A DNA stretch of 64,000 nt from Methanobrevibacter olleyae (GTDB lineage: Archaea > Methanobacteriota > Methanobacteria > Methanobacteriales > Methanobacteriaceae), in contig NZ_FOTL01000003.1 in assembly GCF_900114585.1 (NCBI RefSeq), forward strand, positions 1 to 64,000, written 5' to 3'. The position numbers and the translations under genes were made by a program. The stretch's first letter is position 1; each line of letters opens with the position of its first letter. This document shows, in pieces, positions 9,755 through 19,260 of the stretch. The notes below the pieces were generated by a model. It ran no database searches, was not told where the DNA came from, and saw only the letters and a program-made list of their open reading frames with translations.

Positions 9755-9870
9755 TAGTTTTTTTTAATTTAATAAAATTTTATTTAGTTTTTTTTAATTT
9801 AGTAAAATTTTATTTAGTTTTTTTAATTTAGTAAAATTTTATTTAGTTTTTTTAATTTAATAAAATTTTG
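9755..9870. repeat. About four tandem repeats, 29-30-bp period
   Basis: Units of the form TAGTTTTTTTTAATTTAATAAAATTTTATT start near 9755, 9785, 9815 and 9844. The array lies directly upstream of the redoxin gene on the minus strand, within its promoter/leader region. Confidence 0.85.
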
Positions 9871-10017
9871 ATATAAATTTATAAAAATCTATTTAAAAAC
9901 TTAAACTTTTATAAATTTATTTATAATTATTAGTTGTTACTATATAAATATTCCTATATTTTAATAGATTTTTTTTAACTAAAATCTAAATTTAAAAAAT
10001 TAGTTAAAAAGATTTAA

Positions 10018-10848
10018 TTATAGATTGAACAATTTATTTTCACTTAAAGTTTCAGTTAAGCTTTTTTTAGCTTTAGGATAATTAACTGCAGTATAATTAG
10101 TTGTATTTGATTTTGAAGCAGCTAATTCAATAGCTTTATTTTTATTTCCAACTCTATCAATTAAACCTAAGTTTTTAGCTTCATTTCCATTATATTTTTT
10201 ACCATGAGCTAATTTTGCAATATAATTTGGACTTAAACCTCTATTTTTAGCGATTTTTTTAATAAATTGAGTATAATCTTGATCAATCATTTTTTGACCA
10301 TTTGCAAGCTTATCAGCATCTGTTTTATTAGATTTTTTTAATTTAAGATAATCTTCATTATATTCTCCTCTAAGTTTAAGCTTTGAATATTTATCACTAT
10401 TAATAAAGCTAAGGCCAATTCCTCCAATTGATGATGAAGAACTTGCAACAATAGAATCTGCACTAGATGCGATTAAATAACTTTCATCTAATCCTTTATC
10501 TCCAATATATGCAATAACTAACTTTTCTGAGTTTTTAATATCATCAGCTATTTGTTCACTTGCAACTTCACTTCCACCTTTACTATCTATATCTAATACA
10601 ATAGCTTTTACATTTTTGTTAGAGTTTGCTTCATTTAATGCATTTTCTATCTGACTTACACTTGTTGTAACTTTGGTAGAATTAGATGGATTGTATGTAA
10701 CAGTTCCACTAATTGATATAATAGCTATTTCATCCTGTTCAATAGCTAAATTACTTAGTGGTAAAATAAGAACTAAAAGTAATGTTATAGCTAATATAAT
10801 GAATGCACCTATTCCTATATTAAGCCATTTTATTTTGTTTTCACTCAT
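10018..10848 (-). CDS. sppA: Membrane-anchored SppA-like (S49) serine protease
   Basis: SppA-type peptidases digest cleaved signal peptides in the membrane. The 276-aa protein has one N-terminal transmembrane anchor (about residues 9-33). The catalytic domain outside has the family blocks LDIDSKGGSEVASEQI and YLIASSADSIVASSSSSIGGIGL, where the nucleophile serine lies in YLIASSAD. The usual Lys region follows in LKLKKSNKTD. It is short relative to double-domain bacterial SppA but normal for archaeal single-domain forms. GTGAT precedes the ATG. Residue assignment of the Ser/Lys dyad is by motif position. Confidence 0.8.
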   Translation of the reverse strand: MSENKIKWLNIGIGAFIILAITLLLVLILPLSNLAIEQDEIAIISISGTVTYNPSNSTKVTTSVSQIENALNEANSNKNVKAIVLDIDSKGGSEVASEQIADDIKNSEKLVIAYIGDKGLDESYLIASSADSIVASSSSSIGGIGLSFINSDKYSKLKLRGEYNEDYLKLKKSNKTDADKLANGQKMIDQDYTQFIKKIAKNRGLSPNYIAKLAHGKKYNGNEAKNLGLIDRVGNKNKAIELAASKSNTTNYTAVNYPKAKKSLTETLSENKLFNL

Positions 10849-11063
10849 TTTATCACATCTAGTATCTTATTTTAATATTCTCTATAATTCATTAAGTGAT
10901 TGGGTTATGAAAATTTTTTTCATATTCTCCAATATTTTCATTAATTTAATAATATATTATATTTAATTACATTAATATATAAGTTTATTTTTTTTAATAT
11001 TTTTCAATGTTTTTTAAATAATAAAATTGATTTTTTCACATTTAAAAATTTAACTTTAAAAAG

Positions 11064-11201
11064 TTATAATCTTATTTTCAATTAAGTTTATATGATTTAA
11101 TTTAAAGGGTTATATTCTTATTTTCAATTAAGTTTATATGATTTAATTTAAAGGGTTATATTCTTATTTTCAATTAAGTTTATATGATTTAATTTAAAAA
11201 A
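11064..11201. repeat. Three tandem repeats, 46-bp period, upstream of aroK
   Basis: A 46-bp unit (TTATATTCTTATTTTCAATT... to ...TTTAAAGGG) occurs three times, the first copy slightly diverged. The array ends about 50 bp before the aroK start. The likely aroK TATA box (AGATATATATTTAA near 11204) follows it directly. Each unit itself contains GTTTATATGATT, which resembles a TATA element. Confidence 0.9.
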
Positions 11202-11255
11202 TAAGATATATATTTAATCCTATTTAAAAATTAGCTAAATAATTAGGTGATTCAG

Positions 11256-12164
11256 TTGAGTAAAACAGTTTTATCTCCAGGTTCTGCTACAATTATTAAT
11301 GCAATTTCAACTGGTTTTGGTTCTGCATTTGGTATTGGCCTTTCTATTGAAGCTGAAGCTAAATTTTCTAATTGTGGTATTAACTGCTCTTCAGATTTAG
11401 GAGTTAGTCCTAATTTAATGAATTTATGTGTAAAGAAAGTTTTAGATTATTATAATATTACTAATGATAAAATTATTGAAGAGATTATCAGTGATTTAGA
11501 TTTTGGAAATGGAGAAGGTATTGAAATTAAAACTAAATCTAATTTACCATTAGGTTCAGGTTTATCAAGTAGCAGTGCTTTATCTAATGCAGTCGTTATG
11601 GCATCTGCTTCTTTAATTGCAGATGAATTCTGCCTAAAACCATTAAGTGATTTTGAATTAGTTAATCTTGGAATTGATGCTTCACTTGAGGCAGGAGTTA
11701 CTATAACTGGAGCTTTTGATGATGCTTCTGCATCTCTCTTTGGTGGAGTAACTATAACTGATAATACTAAGCGTAAGATTTTACATCAAGAAAAAATGCC
11801 TAATTATGATGTTTTAGTATTTATGCCAGATAAAGAATCTTTAAGCGGATCTTCTGATGTTAGTAGGATGAAATTAATTGCTCCATTTGTTGAAATGGCC
11901 TTTGATAAAGCTATGGATAAAGAATATCTTGAAGCTTTAACTTTAAATGGTTTATTATATGCTAGTGTATTAAATTTTGATAATAATATTGCACTTGATG
12001 CACTTGAGTCTGGTGCTTTAGCTTCTGGTTTATCAGGAACTGGTTCTTCATTTGTAGCTATTGTAGATGATAGTTCTATTGACAATGTCAAAGAGGCTTG
12101 GAATTCTTATGATGGCAAGATTATTGAAACAATAGTAGATAATGAAGGAACAAGGTTTATTTAA
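11256..12164 (+). CDS. aroK: Archaeal shikimate kinase (GHMP type)
   Basis: This enzyme phosphorylates shikimate at the 3-hydroxyl in aromatic amino-acid synthesis. Archaea use a GHMP-kinase fold unrelated to bacterial AroK. The 302-aa sequence has LSPGSATIINAISTGFGSAF at the N-terminus and the ATP-binding loop LPLGSGLSSSSALSNAVV near residue 95. It also has TITGAFDDASASLFGGV and the C-terminal glycine loop ASGLSGTGSSFVAIV. I prefer the TTG at 11256, because GGTGAT ends about five bases before it; a GTG at 11247 lies inside that ribosome site. Chorismate mutase lies downstream, beyond one opposite-strand gene. Confidence 0.88.
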   Translation: MSKTVLSPGSATIINAISTGFGSAFGIGLSIEAEAKFSNCGINCSSDLGVSPNLMNLCVKKVLDYYNITNDKIIEEIISDLDFGNGEGIEIKTKSNLPLGSGLSSSSALSNAVVMASASLIADEFCLKPLSDFELVNLGIDASLEAGVTITGAFDDASASLFGGVTITDNTKRKILHQEKMPNYDVLVFMPDKESLSGSSDVSRMKLIAPFVEMAFDKAMDKEYLEALTLNGLLYASVLNFDNNIALDALESGALASGLSGTGSSFVAIVDDSSIDNVKEAWNSYDGKIIETIVDNEGTRFI

Positions 12165-12228
12165 TTATTTTATTTTTTTCATGAAATTTAAAACCTCTTT
12201 CATGAAATTGTTCAGTATTTTCTTTTTT

Positions 12229-13098
12229 TTAAAAGAAGGTAGTTTGTTTAGTATTATCTTTATTTGGAAGTTCATTCAAATATTCAAATATTTCATTTGG
12301 ATTATTCATGATATTGTTTTCTTTTGTTCTTTTATAGAACATTTCCATTAGTTTCTTATTATTTGGACTATTTAAGATATAACTGTTTCCATAAGTTTCA
12401 ATATATTTTTCTTTAAGAGCTGGAAAACTCTTATCTAGATTTTTATAGAAATATTCTCTATTTCCTTCTCTTAAAGTCATTCCAATACCAAAACAAATTA
12501 TTCCTTCCACATTTGTTTCAATGCAATAATCAATTATTCCATTTATATTTTCTTCTGTATCGTTAATAAATGGTAAAATTGGGCATAGCCATACAACAGT
12601 TGGAATATTTGATTTATTTAACTGCTCAAGTACTTTTACTCTTTCTTTTGTGCTAGATACATTTGGCTCAAGTACTTTGCATAAATCTTCATCATATGTA
12701 GTTAAAGTCATTTGTACAACTACTTTTGATTTTTTATTAATCTTTTTTAATAAATCTAAATCTCTTAAAATTAAATCAGATTTAGTTATACAGGTAAATC
12801 CATGACCATATTTATAAATTAATTCTAAAGATTGCCTTAGATGATTTAATTCTTCCTCAATCGGGATATATGGATCTGTCATAGCTCCAGTTCCAATCAT
12901 AATTTTTTCTCTTTTTGATTTAAGAGCTTTTTTAAGTAGCTCAATGGCATTTGCTTTAATTTCAATATCTTCAAAATCATGATTCATATTGTAAACTTTA
13001 CTTCTAGAGTCACAATAGATACATCCATGAGAGCATCCTCTGTATAGGTTCATACCATTCTTATTAGACAAAATACTTTTAGAATTCACATAATGCAT
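12229..13098 (-). CDS. Radical SAM protein, SplB/Rv2578c-like
   Basis: The 289-aa protein begins MHYVNSKSILSNKNGMNLYRGCSHGCIYC. It therefore has the CxxxCxxC cluster motif for a [4Fe-4S]/SAM centre near residue 22-29, followed by a partial TIM barrel (IGTGAMTDPYIPIE, VVQMTLTTYDEDLCKVLEPN, VVWLCPILPFINDTEENI). This architecture is shared by spore-photoproduct-lyase-like radical SAM proteins of archaea, whose substrates are mostly unknown. DNA photoproduct repair must not be assumed. Its 3' end faces aroK across 64 bp. GTGAAAT precedes the ATG. Confidence 0.75.
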   Translation of the reverse strand: MHYVNSKSILSNKNGMNLYRGCSHGCIYCDSRSKVYNMNHDFEDIEIKANAIELLKKALKSKREKIMIGTGAMTDPYIPIEEELNHLRQSLELIYKYGHGFTCITKSDLILRDLDLLKKINKKSKVVVQMTLTTYDEDLCKVLEPNVSSTKERVKVLEQLNKSNIPTVVWLCPILPFINDTEENINGIIDYCIETNVEGIICFGIGMTLREGNREYFYKNLDKSFPALKEKYIETYGNSYILNSPNNKKLMEMFYKRTKENNIMNNPNEIFEYLNELPNKDNTKQTTFF

Positions 13099-13145
13099 GA
13101 TTTCACTTTTTTAAATTTTTATTTTAATATTTGTTGTACTATATT

Positions 13146-13260
13146 TAATTATTTATGAGAGCGTTTGATAAGAATTTTTAAATTTTAATTATTTATGGGA
13201 GCGTTTGATAAGAATTTTTAAATTTTAATTATTTATGTGAGTATTTGATAGGAATTTAAA
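13146..13260. repeat. Three tandem repeats, 40-bp period
   Basis: GCGTTTGATAAGAATTTTTA occurs at 13161 and 13201, with a diverged third copy at 13241, embedded in a 40-bp unit. The array lies between the divergent radical SAM and chorismate mutase genes, so it occupies both promoters. The GC-richer core GGGAGCGTTTGATA stands out from the AT-rich background. Confidence 0.88.
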
Positions 13261-13355
13261 TAAATTTTTGTTAAAATTAAATTCAATTCAATAATTATCT
13301 TTAAATAATATGAAATATAAAGTATATCTATTATCAAAACTATGGAGTTGTTTTT

Positions 13356-13679
13356 GTGGATGAGAAAGAGATAATGAGCTTATTTAAAAGTGAATATGAA
13401 GCTCGTAATATTCTTGAAGCGTCTAGAAAAAGAATTGATGAAATTGATAATGATTTAGTTAACTTAATTAGTGAAAGAACTTCACTTGCTAAGGATATTG
13501 TTTCTGCTAAAGTTTTTTTAGGTATGGAAATTTATGATAAATCAAGAGAAGATGCAATCCATAACAAAGTAAATAAATTAGCTCATGAAAAAAATATTGA
13601 TGATGATATTCTTAGTGATATTATGAATATGCTAACAATTTTAAGTAAAAATAAACAGAAGGAAATTTTGGAGGAATGA
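13356..13679 (+). CDS. aroQ: Chorismate mutase (AroQ class)
   Basis: The enzyme converts chorismate to prephenate, the branch point to Phe and Tyr. The 107-aa all-helical protein has the AroQ pattern: [34 protein letters not shown] followed by [14 protein letters not shown], with the active-site Arg and Lys residues in those blocks. An extra about 15 residues precede the catalytic domain. The GTG start at 13356 has GGAG upstream. Its last codons contain the GGAGG ribosome site of rps17e, which starts two bases after its stop, so the two are translationally linked. Confidence 0.85.
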   Translation: MDEKEIMSLFKSEYEARNILEASRKRIDEIDNDLVNLISERTSLAKDIVSAKVFLGMEIYDKSREDAIHNKVNKLAHEKNIDDDILSDIMNMLTILSKNKQKEILEE

Positions 13680-13681
13680 TT

Positions 13682-13879
13682 ATGGGAAATATTAGAACTT
13701 CATTCGTAAAACGTATATCTAAAGAATTAATTGAAACTAATGCTGGTAAATTTACTACTGATTTTGAAGAAAACAAAAAATTAGTAGCGGAATACTCTAC
13801 TGTAAGTACTAAACATTTAAGAAATAAAATTGCTGGTTACATTACTAGATTAGTAAGACAACAAGCAAACCAAGTTTAA
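13682..13879 (+). CDS. rps17e: 30S ribosomal protein S17e
   Basis: The 65-aa protein starts [18 protein letters not shown] and contains [13 protein letters not shown] and the helical [19 protein letters not shown], the archaeal/eukaryotic S17e signature. I chose the ATG at 13682 over an in-frame start two codons earlier, because GGAGG at the end of the chorismate mutase gene is correctly spaced for it. It is the second gene of the two-gene unit. Confidence 0.93.
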   Translation: MGNIRTSFVKRISKELIETNAGKFTTDFEENKKLVAEYSTVSTKHLRNKIAGYITRLVRQQANQV

Positions 13880-14194
13880 TTTTATTTTTTACTATTTTTA
13901 AGATTATTTAATTTTAATCTACTTTTTCCTATTTTTAATTTTTAAGTAGTTATTATTTTTCTCTATTTTTATAATTTCATTGTAAATGAATAGTTTTTTC
14001 TATTTAACTTTTATTTTAATTTCACCTATTTTTTATTAAAAAATTCTAAATTTTTATTCAAAAATTCTAAAATTAATAAATAAATTTATTAACACCCTTT
14101 AATAAAATAAATAAATGAATAATAGTTTATAAAATATATACTTATCAAAATTTATTATTTTAATTTTTAATTTATTAAAAAGGTGTGTAAACAA
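13880..14194. other. Spacer before lysC
   Basis: AT-rich DNA. A TATA-like stretch, TTTATAAAATATATA, near 14128-14142 fits a lysC promoter. No ORF or RNA was recognised. Confidence 0.35.
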
Positions 14195-15412
14195 ATGGAA
14201 TTAATTGTAGCCAAATTTGGCGGTACTTCGATTGGAAATGGTAAAAGAATTAGAAAAGCTGCACAATCTGTCGTTAATGAGTTTATGAAAGGAAAGAAGG
14301 TTGTGGTTGTTGTATCAGCTATTAATAAGACTACTGATGATTTAGTACTTATTACTGATGAATCCATTGGAAAAGAAGTAACTGAAAAGCAATTGGCAGA
14401 AATTTTATCCATGGGTGAGAGAACCAGCATCAGAGTATTTTCATCAGTTTTAGAATCTTTAGGTGTAAAATCTGAATATATCGATCCAAGTCATGATTTA
14501 TGGCCTGTGATAACTGATAATAACTATGGTAAAGCTAAAATCAACTTCGATAAAACTGAAGAGAAATCTAAAGGTCTTTTAGATTTATTAGAGCAAGGAA
14601 TTATTCCAGTTATTTGCGGATTTTTAGGAAAATCTGAAGATGGACAAGTAACTACCTTAGGAAGAGGAGGTAGCGATGTAACTGCATTTCTCTTAGGGCA
14701 TTGTTTAAATGCAGATGATGTAATCATTGTAACTGATGTAAATGGAGTTATGTCAACTGATCCGAGAAAAATTAGTGATGCTGAAAAATTAGATTATATC
14801 TCTGTTGATGAAATGAGAGATTTAGCTACTCATGGTGCTCAAATTTTACACCCTCATGCTTTAAGATTTAAAGACCCAGAAATAAATGCAAAAATTATTG
14901 GCTTTGAAAAAGGGGATTTATCTGATCTTGGAACTGCTATTGTTGGCCCTTTTGAAGATTCTATAGGTAAATCTGTAAGTTTGCATCCTGAACCTATCTC
15001 TGTAGTAGCTTTAGTTGGAGAAGATTTACTTAATCAGATTGGACTTCTTGCAAAAATGACTACCTTGGTAGCAGATGCTAATATCAATATTTATGGTATT
15101 TCTGCAGGTCAAAATTCAATTACTTTATTCTTAGATAAATGTGATGCTGATGAAGCATATCACTTATTACATAATTTAGTTATAGCTGAAGATAGCTTAA
15201 GTTCTATTTCTTTAGGCAGAGATATTGCTATGTTAACTATGATTAATCCAGACTTTATTGAAACTCCTGGAGTAATTACTGAAATTACTAATCCACTTAA
15301 GGAACAAGGTATAAATATTGTAGAAATCTCATCCTCCCAAACTGCTATTGTTTTATTTATTAATTGGGAAGATGGTAAGGTAGCTTATGATTTAATTAAG
15401 GGAGTTTTATAA
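14195..15412 (+). CDS. lysC: Aspartokinase
   Basis: Aspartokinase makes aspartyl-phosphate, the first step toward lysine, threonine and methionine. The 405-aa protein has the kinase signature [12 protein letters not shown], the catalytic core [14 protein letters not shown] and [18 protein letters not shown], and two C-terminal ACT domains (about residues 265-405). ACT domains usually mean feedback control by an end-product amino acid. The ATG at 14195 is preceded by AGGTGT; upstream GTG at 14183 overlaps that site. It heads the lysC-dapA-dapB-asd series, with a separate spacer and probably its own promoter before each gene. Confidence 0.93.
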   Translation: MELIVAKFGGTSIGNGKRIRKAAQSVVNEFMKGKKVVVVVSAINKTTDDLVLITDESIGKEVTEKQLAEILSMGERTSIRVFSSVLESLGVKSEYIDPSHDLWPVITDNNYGKAKINFDKTEEKSKGLLDLLEQGIIPVICGFLGKSEDGQVTTLGRGGSDVTAFLLGHCLNADDVIIVTDVNGVMSTDPRKISDAEKLDYISVDEMRDLATHGAQILHPHALRFKDPEINAKIIGFEKGDLSDLGTAIVGPFEDSIGKSVSLHPEPISVVALVGEDLLNQIGLLAKMTTLVADANINIYGISAGQNSITLFLDKCDADEAYHLLHNLVIAEDSLSSISLGRDIAMLTMINPDFIETPGVITEITNPLKEQGINIVEISSSQTAIVLFINWEDGKVAYDLIKGVL

Positions 15413-15748
15413 CTTCCGCCTTTATTTATTTAATCTTATAAAGAAGTATTTACTTTTATTTTCTTTCAAGAGAAGTATTATGCTTCTAACGCTTTTTACT
15501 GTATATTAATTTTAATTTACAATTATTAAATTTTCGTAAAAAATAATTGGTTTTTATTGGTACGAATTTTATTTAAGTATTTTAAAATTAATATTGGGAT
15601 TTTTTAAAAATTAAAAATTAAAATAATTAAAGTATTAAAAGTCTTTAATTATTATTTAAATTTATTGGAGTCTTTAAATAGCTCTATATAAATTAATTAT
15701 TAGATTATTTCATTTGAAGAAATAATTATGTTATAGTAAGGTGTTATT
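15413..15748. other. Spacer between lysC and dapA
   Basis: An imperfect hairpin, AGAAGTATTATGCTTCT, lies at about 15471-15487, downstream of lysC, and could stop its transcript. The remainder is AT-rich. No lysine riboswitch is recognisable. Confidence 0.35.
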
Positions 15749-16642
15749 ATGCGTTTTGAAGGTACAGCTGTTGCTATGGTCACTCCTTTCTTTGAGGATG
15801 GGACTATAGATGAAGAAGGATACAGACAAAATATTAACTGGCTAATCGACCAAGATGTAGATGGTTTAGTTGCTGCAGGAACTACTGGTGAATCTGCTAC
15901 CTTATCCCACGCAGAACATAGAAAAGTTCTCGATATTATGATTGATGAGGTAGATGGTAGAGTAACTACTATTGCAGGAACTGGAAGCAATGCAACTACA
16001 GAAGCTATAGACTTAACTAAATATGCAGATGATGTTGGAGCAGATATGGCTCTTTTAATCACTCCATACTACAACAAACCTCAACAACATGGAGTTATTG
16101 AACATTATACTCAAATTGCAAATGTGGTGGATATTGACTTAGTTACTTATAATGTTCCATCACGTACTAGTTTAGATATGGCTCCTGAAACTATTGTAGA
16201 ACTTGCAAAAGTAGATAATATCACTGCTTTAAAAGAAGCTTCATCTGATGTAGATAAAACATCTAAAACTATGAGCTTACTAAGGGATGCAGGTTTAGAT
16301 GATGATATTGTTATATTATCGGGTAGTGATGAATTAACCCTTCCTTTAATGTCTGTTGGTGCAAGAGGGGTAATTAGTGCATCTGCAAATATCGATCCAA
16401 GAAGAATGGTTCAGATGGTAAACAATATTTTAGATGCTAACTATGATAAAGCCTTAGAATTACATTATGAAATGTATGATTTAATTAAAGCTTTATTTAT
16501 TGAAACTAGTCCTGCTCCTGCAAAAGAAGCATTGACCATGATGGGAATGCCTGCAGGTCCATTAAGATTACCTTTAGTTCCTATGTTAGAAGAAAACAAA
16601 GTAGTCTTAAGAAAAGCATTAGAAGATGCTGGAATTTTATAA
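15749..16642 (+). CDS. dapA: 4-hydroxy-tetrahydrodipicolinate synthase
   Basis: DapA condenses pyruvate with aspartate semialdehyde, the committed step of the DAP route to lysine. The 297-aa TIM barrel carries [16 protein letters not shown], the catalytic tyrosine in [12 protein letters not shown] and the Schiff-base lysine in [10 protein letters not shown]. The length is standard. AAGGTG precedes the ATG. The gene is followed by a hairpin at 16668-16688 and then dapB. Confidence 0.95.
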   Translation: MRFEGTAVAMVTPFFEDGTIDEEGYRQNINWLIDQDVDGLVAAGTTGESATLSHAEHRKVLDIMIDEVDGRVTTIAGTGSNATTEAIDLTKYADDVGADMALLITPYYNKPQQHGVIEHYTQIANVVDIDLVTYNVPSRTSLDMAPETIVELAKVDNITALKEASSDVDKTSKTMSLLRDAGLDDDIVILSGSDELTLPLMSVGARGVISASANIDPRRMVQMVNNILDANYDKALELHYEMYDLIKALFIETSPAPAKEALTMMGMPAGPLRLPLVPMLEENKVVLRKALEDAGIL

Positions 16643-16667
16643 TTTTAAATAAAAATTTAATATTAAC

Positions 16668-16688
16668 CTAGTTCTATTTTAGAACTAG
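16668..16688. terminator. Hairpin between dapA and dapB
   Basis: CTAGTTCTA and TAGAACTAG form a perfect 9-bp stem around TTT, followed by a T-rich run. It lies 25 bp after dapA and 54 bp before dapB. It fits a terminator or attenuator that sets dapB apart from dapA. Confidence 0.6.
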
Positions 16689-16741
16689 TTTTTAATTTTT
16701 TTTAAAATTTTAATTCTAGACTTATTTATTAAGATGGTACT

Positions 16742-17560
16742 ATGATAAAAGTTGCTGTAACTGGAGCTGCTGGAAGAATGGGCTCTGGTATTATAAGGAA
16801 AATTAGTGAACAAGATGATATGGAACTTGTAGCTGCTATTGAAATACCAAACTCTCCATTAGCAGGTATTGATGCTGGTGAAAAAGCAGGTATTGGTAAT
16901 ATTGGTGTAGCTATTACTGGTTCTGAAGATTTAGAAAAAACTTTAAAGGAATCTGGAGCTGAAGTATTGGTTGATTTTACTATTGCTCATGCAGCTGTAG
17001 AAACAATTAAAAGAGCTGCTGATTGTGGCGTAGATTTAGTAGTTGGAACTACTGGTTTTACTGAAGAGCAAGCACAAGGAAATGCAGATATAATTAAAGA
17101 AAAAAATATTAAAGCTGTAATTTCTTCTAATTTCTCAATTGGGGTAAATGTATTTTTTAAAGTTTTAAAAGACTTAACTCCTATTTTAAATGATTTTGAT
17201 ATTGAAATTATTGAAGCTCACCATAATCAAAAGGCAGATGCTCCCTCTGGAACTGCTATGACTGCATTTGAACTTGTTGCAAATGCATTAGAAAGAAAAC
17301 CAGAAGAAGTAGGTGTTTATGGAAGACAAGGTCAAGTAGGTAAAAGAACTAAAGAAGAAATTGGTATACATGCAGTACGTGGTGGAGATATTGTAGGAGA
17401 TCATACTGTATTGTATGTTGGTGATGGTGAAAGATTAGAAGTTAAACACATGGCACATACTAGGGAAGTATTTATTGCTGGTGTAATCCGTGCTTTAAGA
17501 TTTGTCGGTTCTGCTGAAAGAGGAAAAGTAAATGACATGTCTGATGTTTTAGGAATTTAA
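16742..17560 (+). CDS. dapB: 4-hydroxy-tetrahydrodipicolinate reductase
   Basis: DapB reduces the DapA product with NAD(P)H. The 272-aa protein has the Rossmann motif VTGAAGRMGSGI at the N-terminus, GTTGFTEEQ, and the family signature EAHHNQKADAPSGTA, which holds the catalytic His and Lys. The C-terminal block IGIHAVRGGDIVGDHTV is also typical. The length is normal for the family. The ribosome site is weak (GATGGT). Downstream of the stop, a T-run flanked by TTTAGT and ACTAAA may terminate transcription. Confidence 0.95.
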   Translation: MIKVAVTGAAGRMGSGIIRKISEQDDMELVAAIEIPNSPLAGIDAGEKAGIGNIGVAITGSEDLEKTLKESGAEVLVDFTIAHAAVETIKRAADCGVDLVVGTTGFTEEQAQGNADIIKEKNIKAVISSNFSIGVNVFFKVLKDLTPILNDFDIEIIEAHHNQKADAPSGTAMTAFELVANALERKPEEVGVYGRQGQVGKRTKEEIGIHAVRGGDIVGDHTVLYVGDGERLEVKHMAHTREVFIAGVIRALRFVGSAERGKVNDMSDVLGI

Positions 17561-17616
17561 TTTAGTTTTTTTTTTACTAAATTTTAATTCCTTTTTTTAA
17601 TTCTTTCAAATTAATA

Positions 17617-17812
17617 AGAAATATTTATTTTTTTTAAAATAATTATTAAAGATATTTATTTTTTTAAAATAACTATTAAAAATACTTATTTCTTTTAAGA
17701 TAATTATTAAAAATACTTATTTCTTAAAATAACCACTAAAAATATTTATTTCTTAAAATAACCACTAAAAATATTTATTTCTTAAAATAACCACTAAAAA
17801 TATTTATTATAT
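17617..17812. repeat. About six or seven tandem repeats, 29-bp period, upstream of asd
   Basis: A unit of the form TTAAAATAACCACTAAAAAT plus TATTTATTTC repeats with a 29-bp period. The copies nearest asd are identical (AACCACTA at 17731, 17760 and 17789), and those further upstream are progressively more diverged. The array fills almost the entire dapB-asd spacer and ends about 20 bp before the asd start. Confidence 0.9.
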
Positions 17813-17830
17813 GATTAAGGATTGATTAAA

Positions 17831-18880
17831 ATGGTAAAAGTAGGTGTACTTGGTGCAACTGGAATGGTAGGTCAAAGGTTTATCCAATTATTGGATAATC
17901 ATCCTGATTTTGAAATAGCTGCTCTTGCAGCATCATCAAGATCTGCTGGTAAAAAATATGAAGATGCTACCACTTGGTATTTAAATGAAGAAATGCCAGA
18001 ATCTGTAAAAGATATGAATGTTATTGAAACGGATCCTGCAAAAATGGATAAGGATGTAGAAATTGTTTTTTCATCACTTCCAGCTGATTTTGCAGCTAAA
18101 ATTGAACCTCAATATGCTAAAGATTTTGTAGTAGCTTCTAATGCAAGTGCTATGCGTATGAAAAAAGATATTCCTTTAGTTATTCCAGAAGTTAATCCTC
18201 AATTTTTAGATATGATTGATGCACAGCAAAAAAATAACAACTGGGATGGATTTATTGTAACTAATCCTAATTGTTCTACTATTGCTTTAACTTTAACTTT
18301 AAAGCCAATTTATGATAATTTTAATATTAATAGAATTTATGTCTCTACTATGCAGGCTATTTCAGGAGCAGGTTATAATGGTGTTCCTTCTATGGCTATT
18401 TTAGATAATCTAGTTCCATACATTGGTGGGGAAGAAGAAAAAATGGAAAGTGAAACTTTACATTTACTAGGTTCTCTTGATGGTGGAGAAGTTAAACCTG
18501 CAAACTTTTCATTAAGTGCATCATGCCACAGAGTTGCTGTTATTGATGGCCATACTGAAGCAGTATTTGTAGAACTTGATGATGAGGCAGATATTGATAA
18601 AATCAAAAAGACTATAGCTGATTTTAAAGGCCTTCCACAAGAATTAAATCTTCACTCTGCTCCAGAACATCCAGTTCTTATTAAAGAAGAAGATAATAGG
18701 CCTCAACCAAGAATGGATAGAAATGCTTATGGGGGAATGGCTGCAACAGTAGGTAGACTAAGAAAAGATCAAGCATTTGATAATAGTTTTAAATATGTTT
18801 TAGTAGGACATAACACTATTAGAGGTGCTGCTGGTGCTTCTATCTTAAATGCAGAATTGATTAATAAGCAAATATTATAA
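17831..18880 (+). CDS. asd: Aspartate-semialdehyde dehydrogenase
   Basis: The enzyme reduces aspartyl-phosphate to aspartate semialdehyde, the substrate of DapA. The 349-aa protein has the NADP-binding GVLGATGMVGQRF and the nucleophile cysteine in VTNPNCSTIALTLTL. It also has the active-site block SASCHRVAVIDGHTEAVFVEL, where the histidine acts as the acid/base. The ATG at 17831 is chosen over an upstream in-frame TTG at 17822, because GGATTG sits before it and the family starts MxKVGVLG. The gene ends near a copy of the CCTTG-type 3' element (about 18899). Confidence 0.93.
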   Translation: MVKVGVLGATGMVGQRFIQLLDNHPDFEIAALAASSRSAGKKYEDATTWYLNEEMPESVKDMNVIETDPAKMDKDVEIVFSSLPADFAAKIEPQYAKDFVVASNASAMRMKKDIPLVIPEVNPQFLDMIDAQQKNNNWDGFIVTNPNCSTIALTLTLKPIYDNFNINRIYVSTMQAISGAGYNGVPSMAILDNLVPYIGGEEEKMESETLHLLGSLDGGEVKPANFSLSASCHRVAVIDGHTEAVFVELDDEADIDKIKKTIADFKGLPQELNLHSAPEHPVLIKEEDNRPQPRMDRNAYGGMAATVGRLRKDQAFDNSFKYVLVGHNTIRGAAGASILNAELINKQIL

Positions 18881-19260
18881 TCATTTTTTTTAACTTTCAG
18901 CTAAAAACCTTGTCCAAGATTTTTATTGATGCTTGGGAGTAATTATATCAATATTTAGGGGTAATTACCCTTAATTATTTTCTTTTTTATTTTCTTTATT
19001 TTACTATTTTTTATATTTTTTTATCTTTAGTTTATTCTTATTTTTCTTAAATTATCTATTTTTTATATTTTTTTATCTTTAGTTTATTCTTATTTTTCTT
19101 AAATTATCTATTTTTTATAAATTTGAATTGTTTAATAAAATTTAATTAATTTGATTAAATAACTTTAAATAAGAGATTAAATATAATTTTAATTGATAGT
19201 TTTAATTAAAGATTAATCTATTTTGATTAACATTAAATTAAGTTATATTTAAGTGATAAA
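18881..19260. repeat. 3' element plus 52-bp duplication
   Basis: About 15 bp after asd is CAGCTAAAAACCTTGTCC..., the diverged member of a recurring 3' element (see 23575, 33505 and 34374). At 18997-19120 a 52-bp unit containing TTATCTTTAGTTTATTC is duplicated in tandem (starts 19021 and 19073). The rest is AT-rich promoter DNA for the coiled-coil gene. Confidence 0.7.

Noticed and set aside
11256-12164. Pantoate kinase for the GHMP kinase gene
   Set aside because: The motifs TITGAFDDASASLFGG and LPLGSGLSSSSA, and the nearby chorismate mutase, fit archaeal shikimate kinase better.
12142-12351. Open frame on the plus strand after aroK
   Set aside because: It overlaps the end of the radical SAM gene antisense, is Phe-rich and has no ribosome site.
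15413-15748. Lysine riboswitch before dapA
   Set aside because: No conserved junction sequences or extended stems are visible; only one short hairpin.
17617-17812. Possible CRISPR array
   Set aside because: The 29-bp units are directly adjacent with no spacers of unique sequence, and no cas gene is present; it is a simple tandem array.
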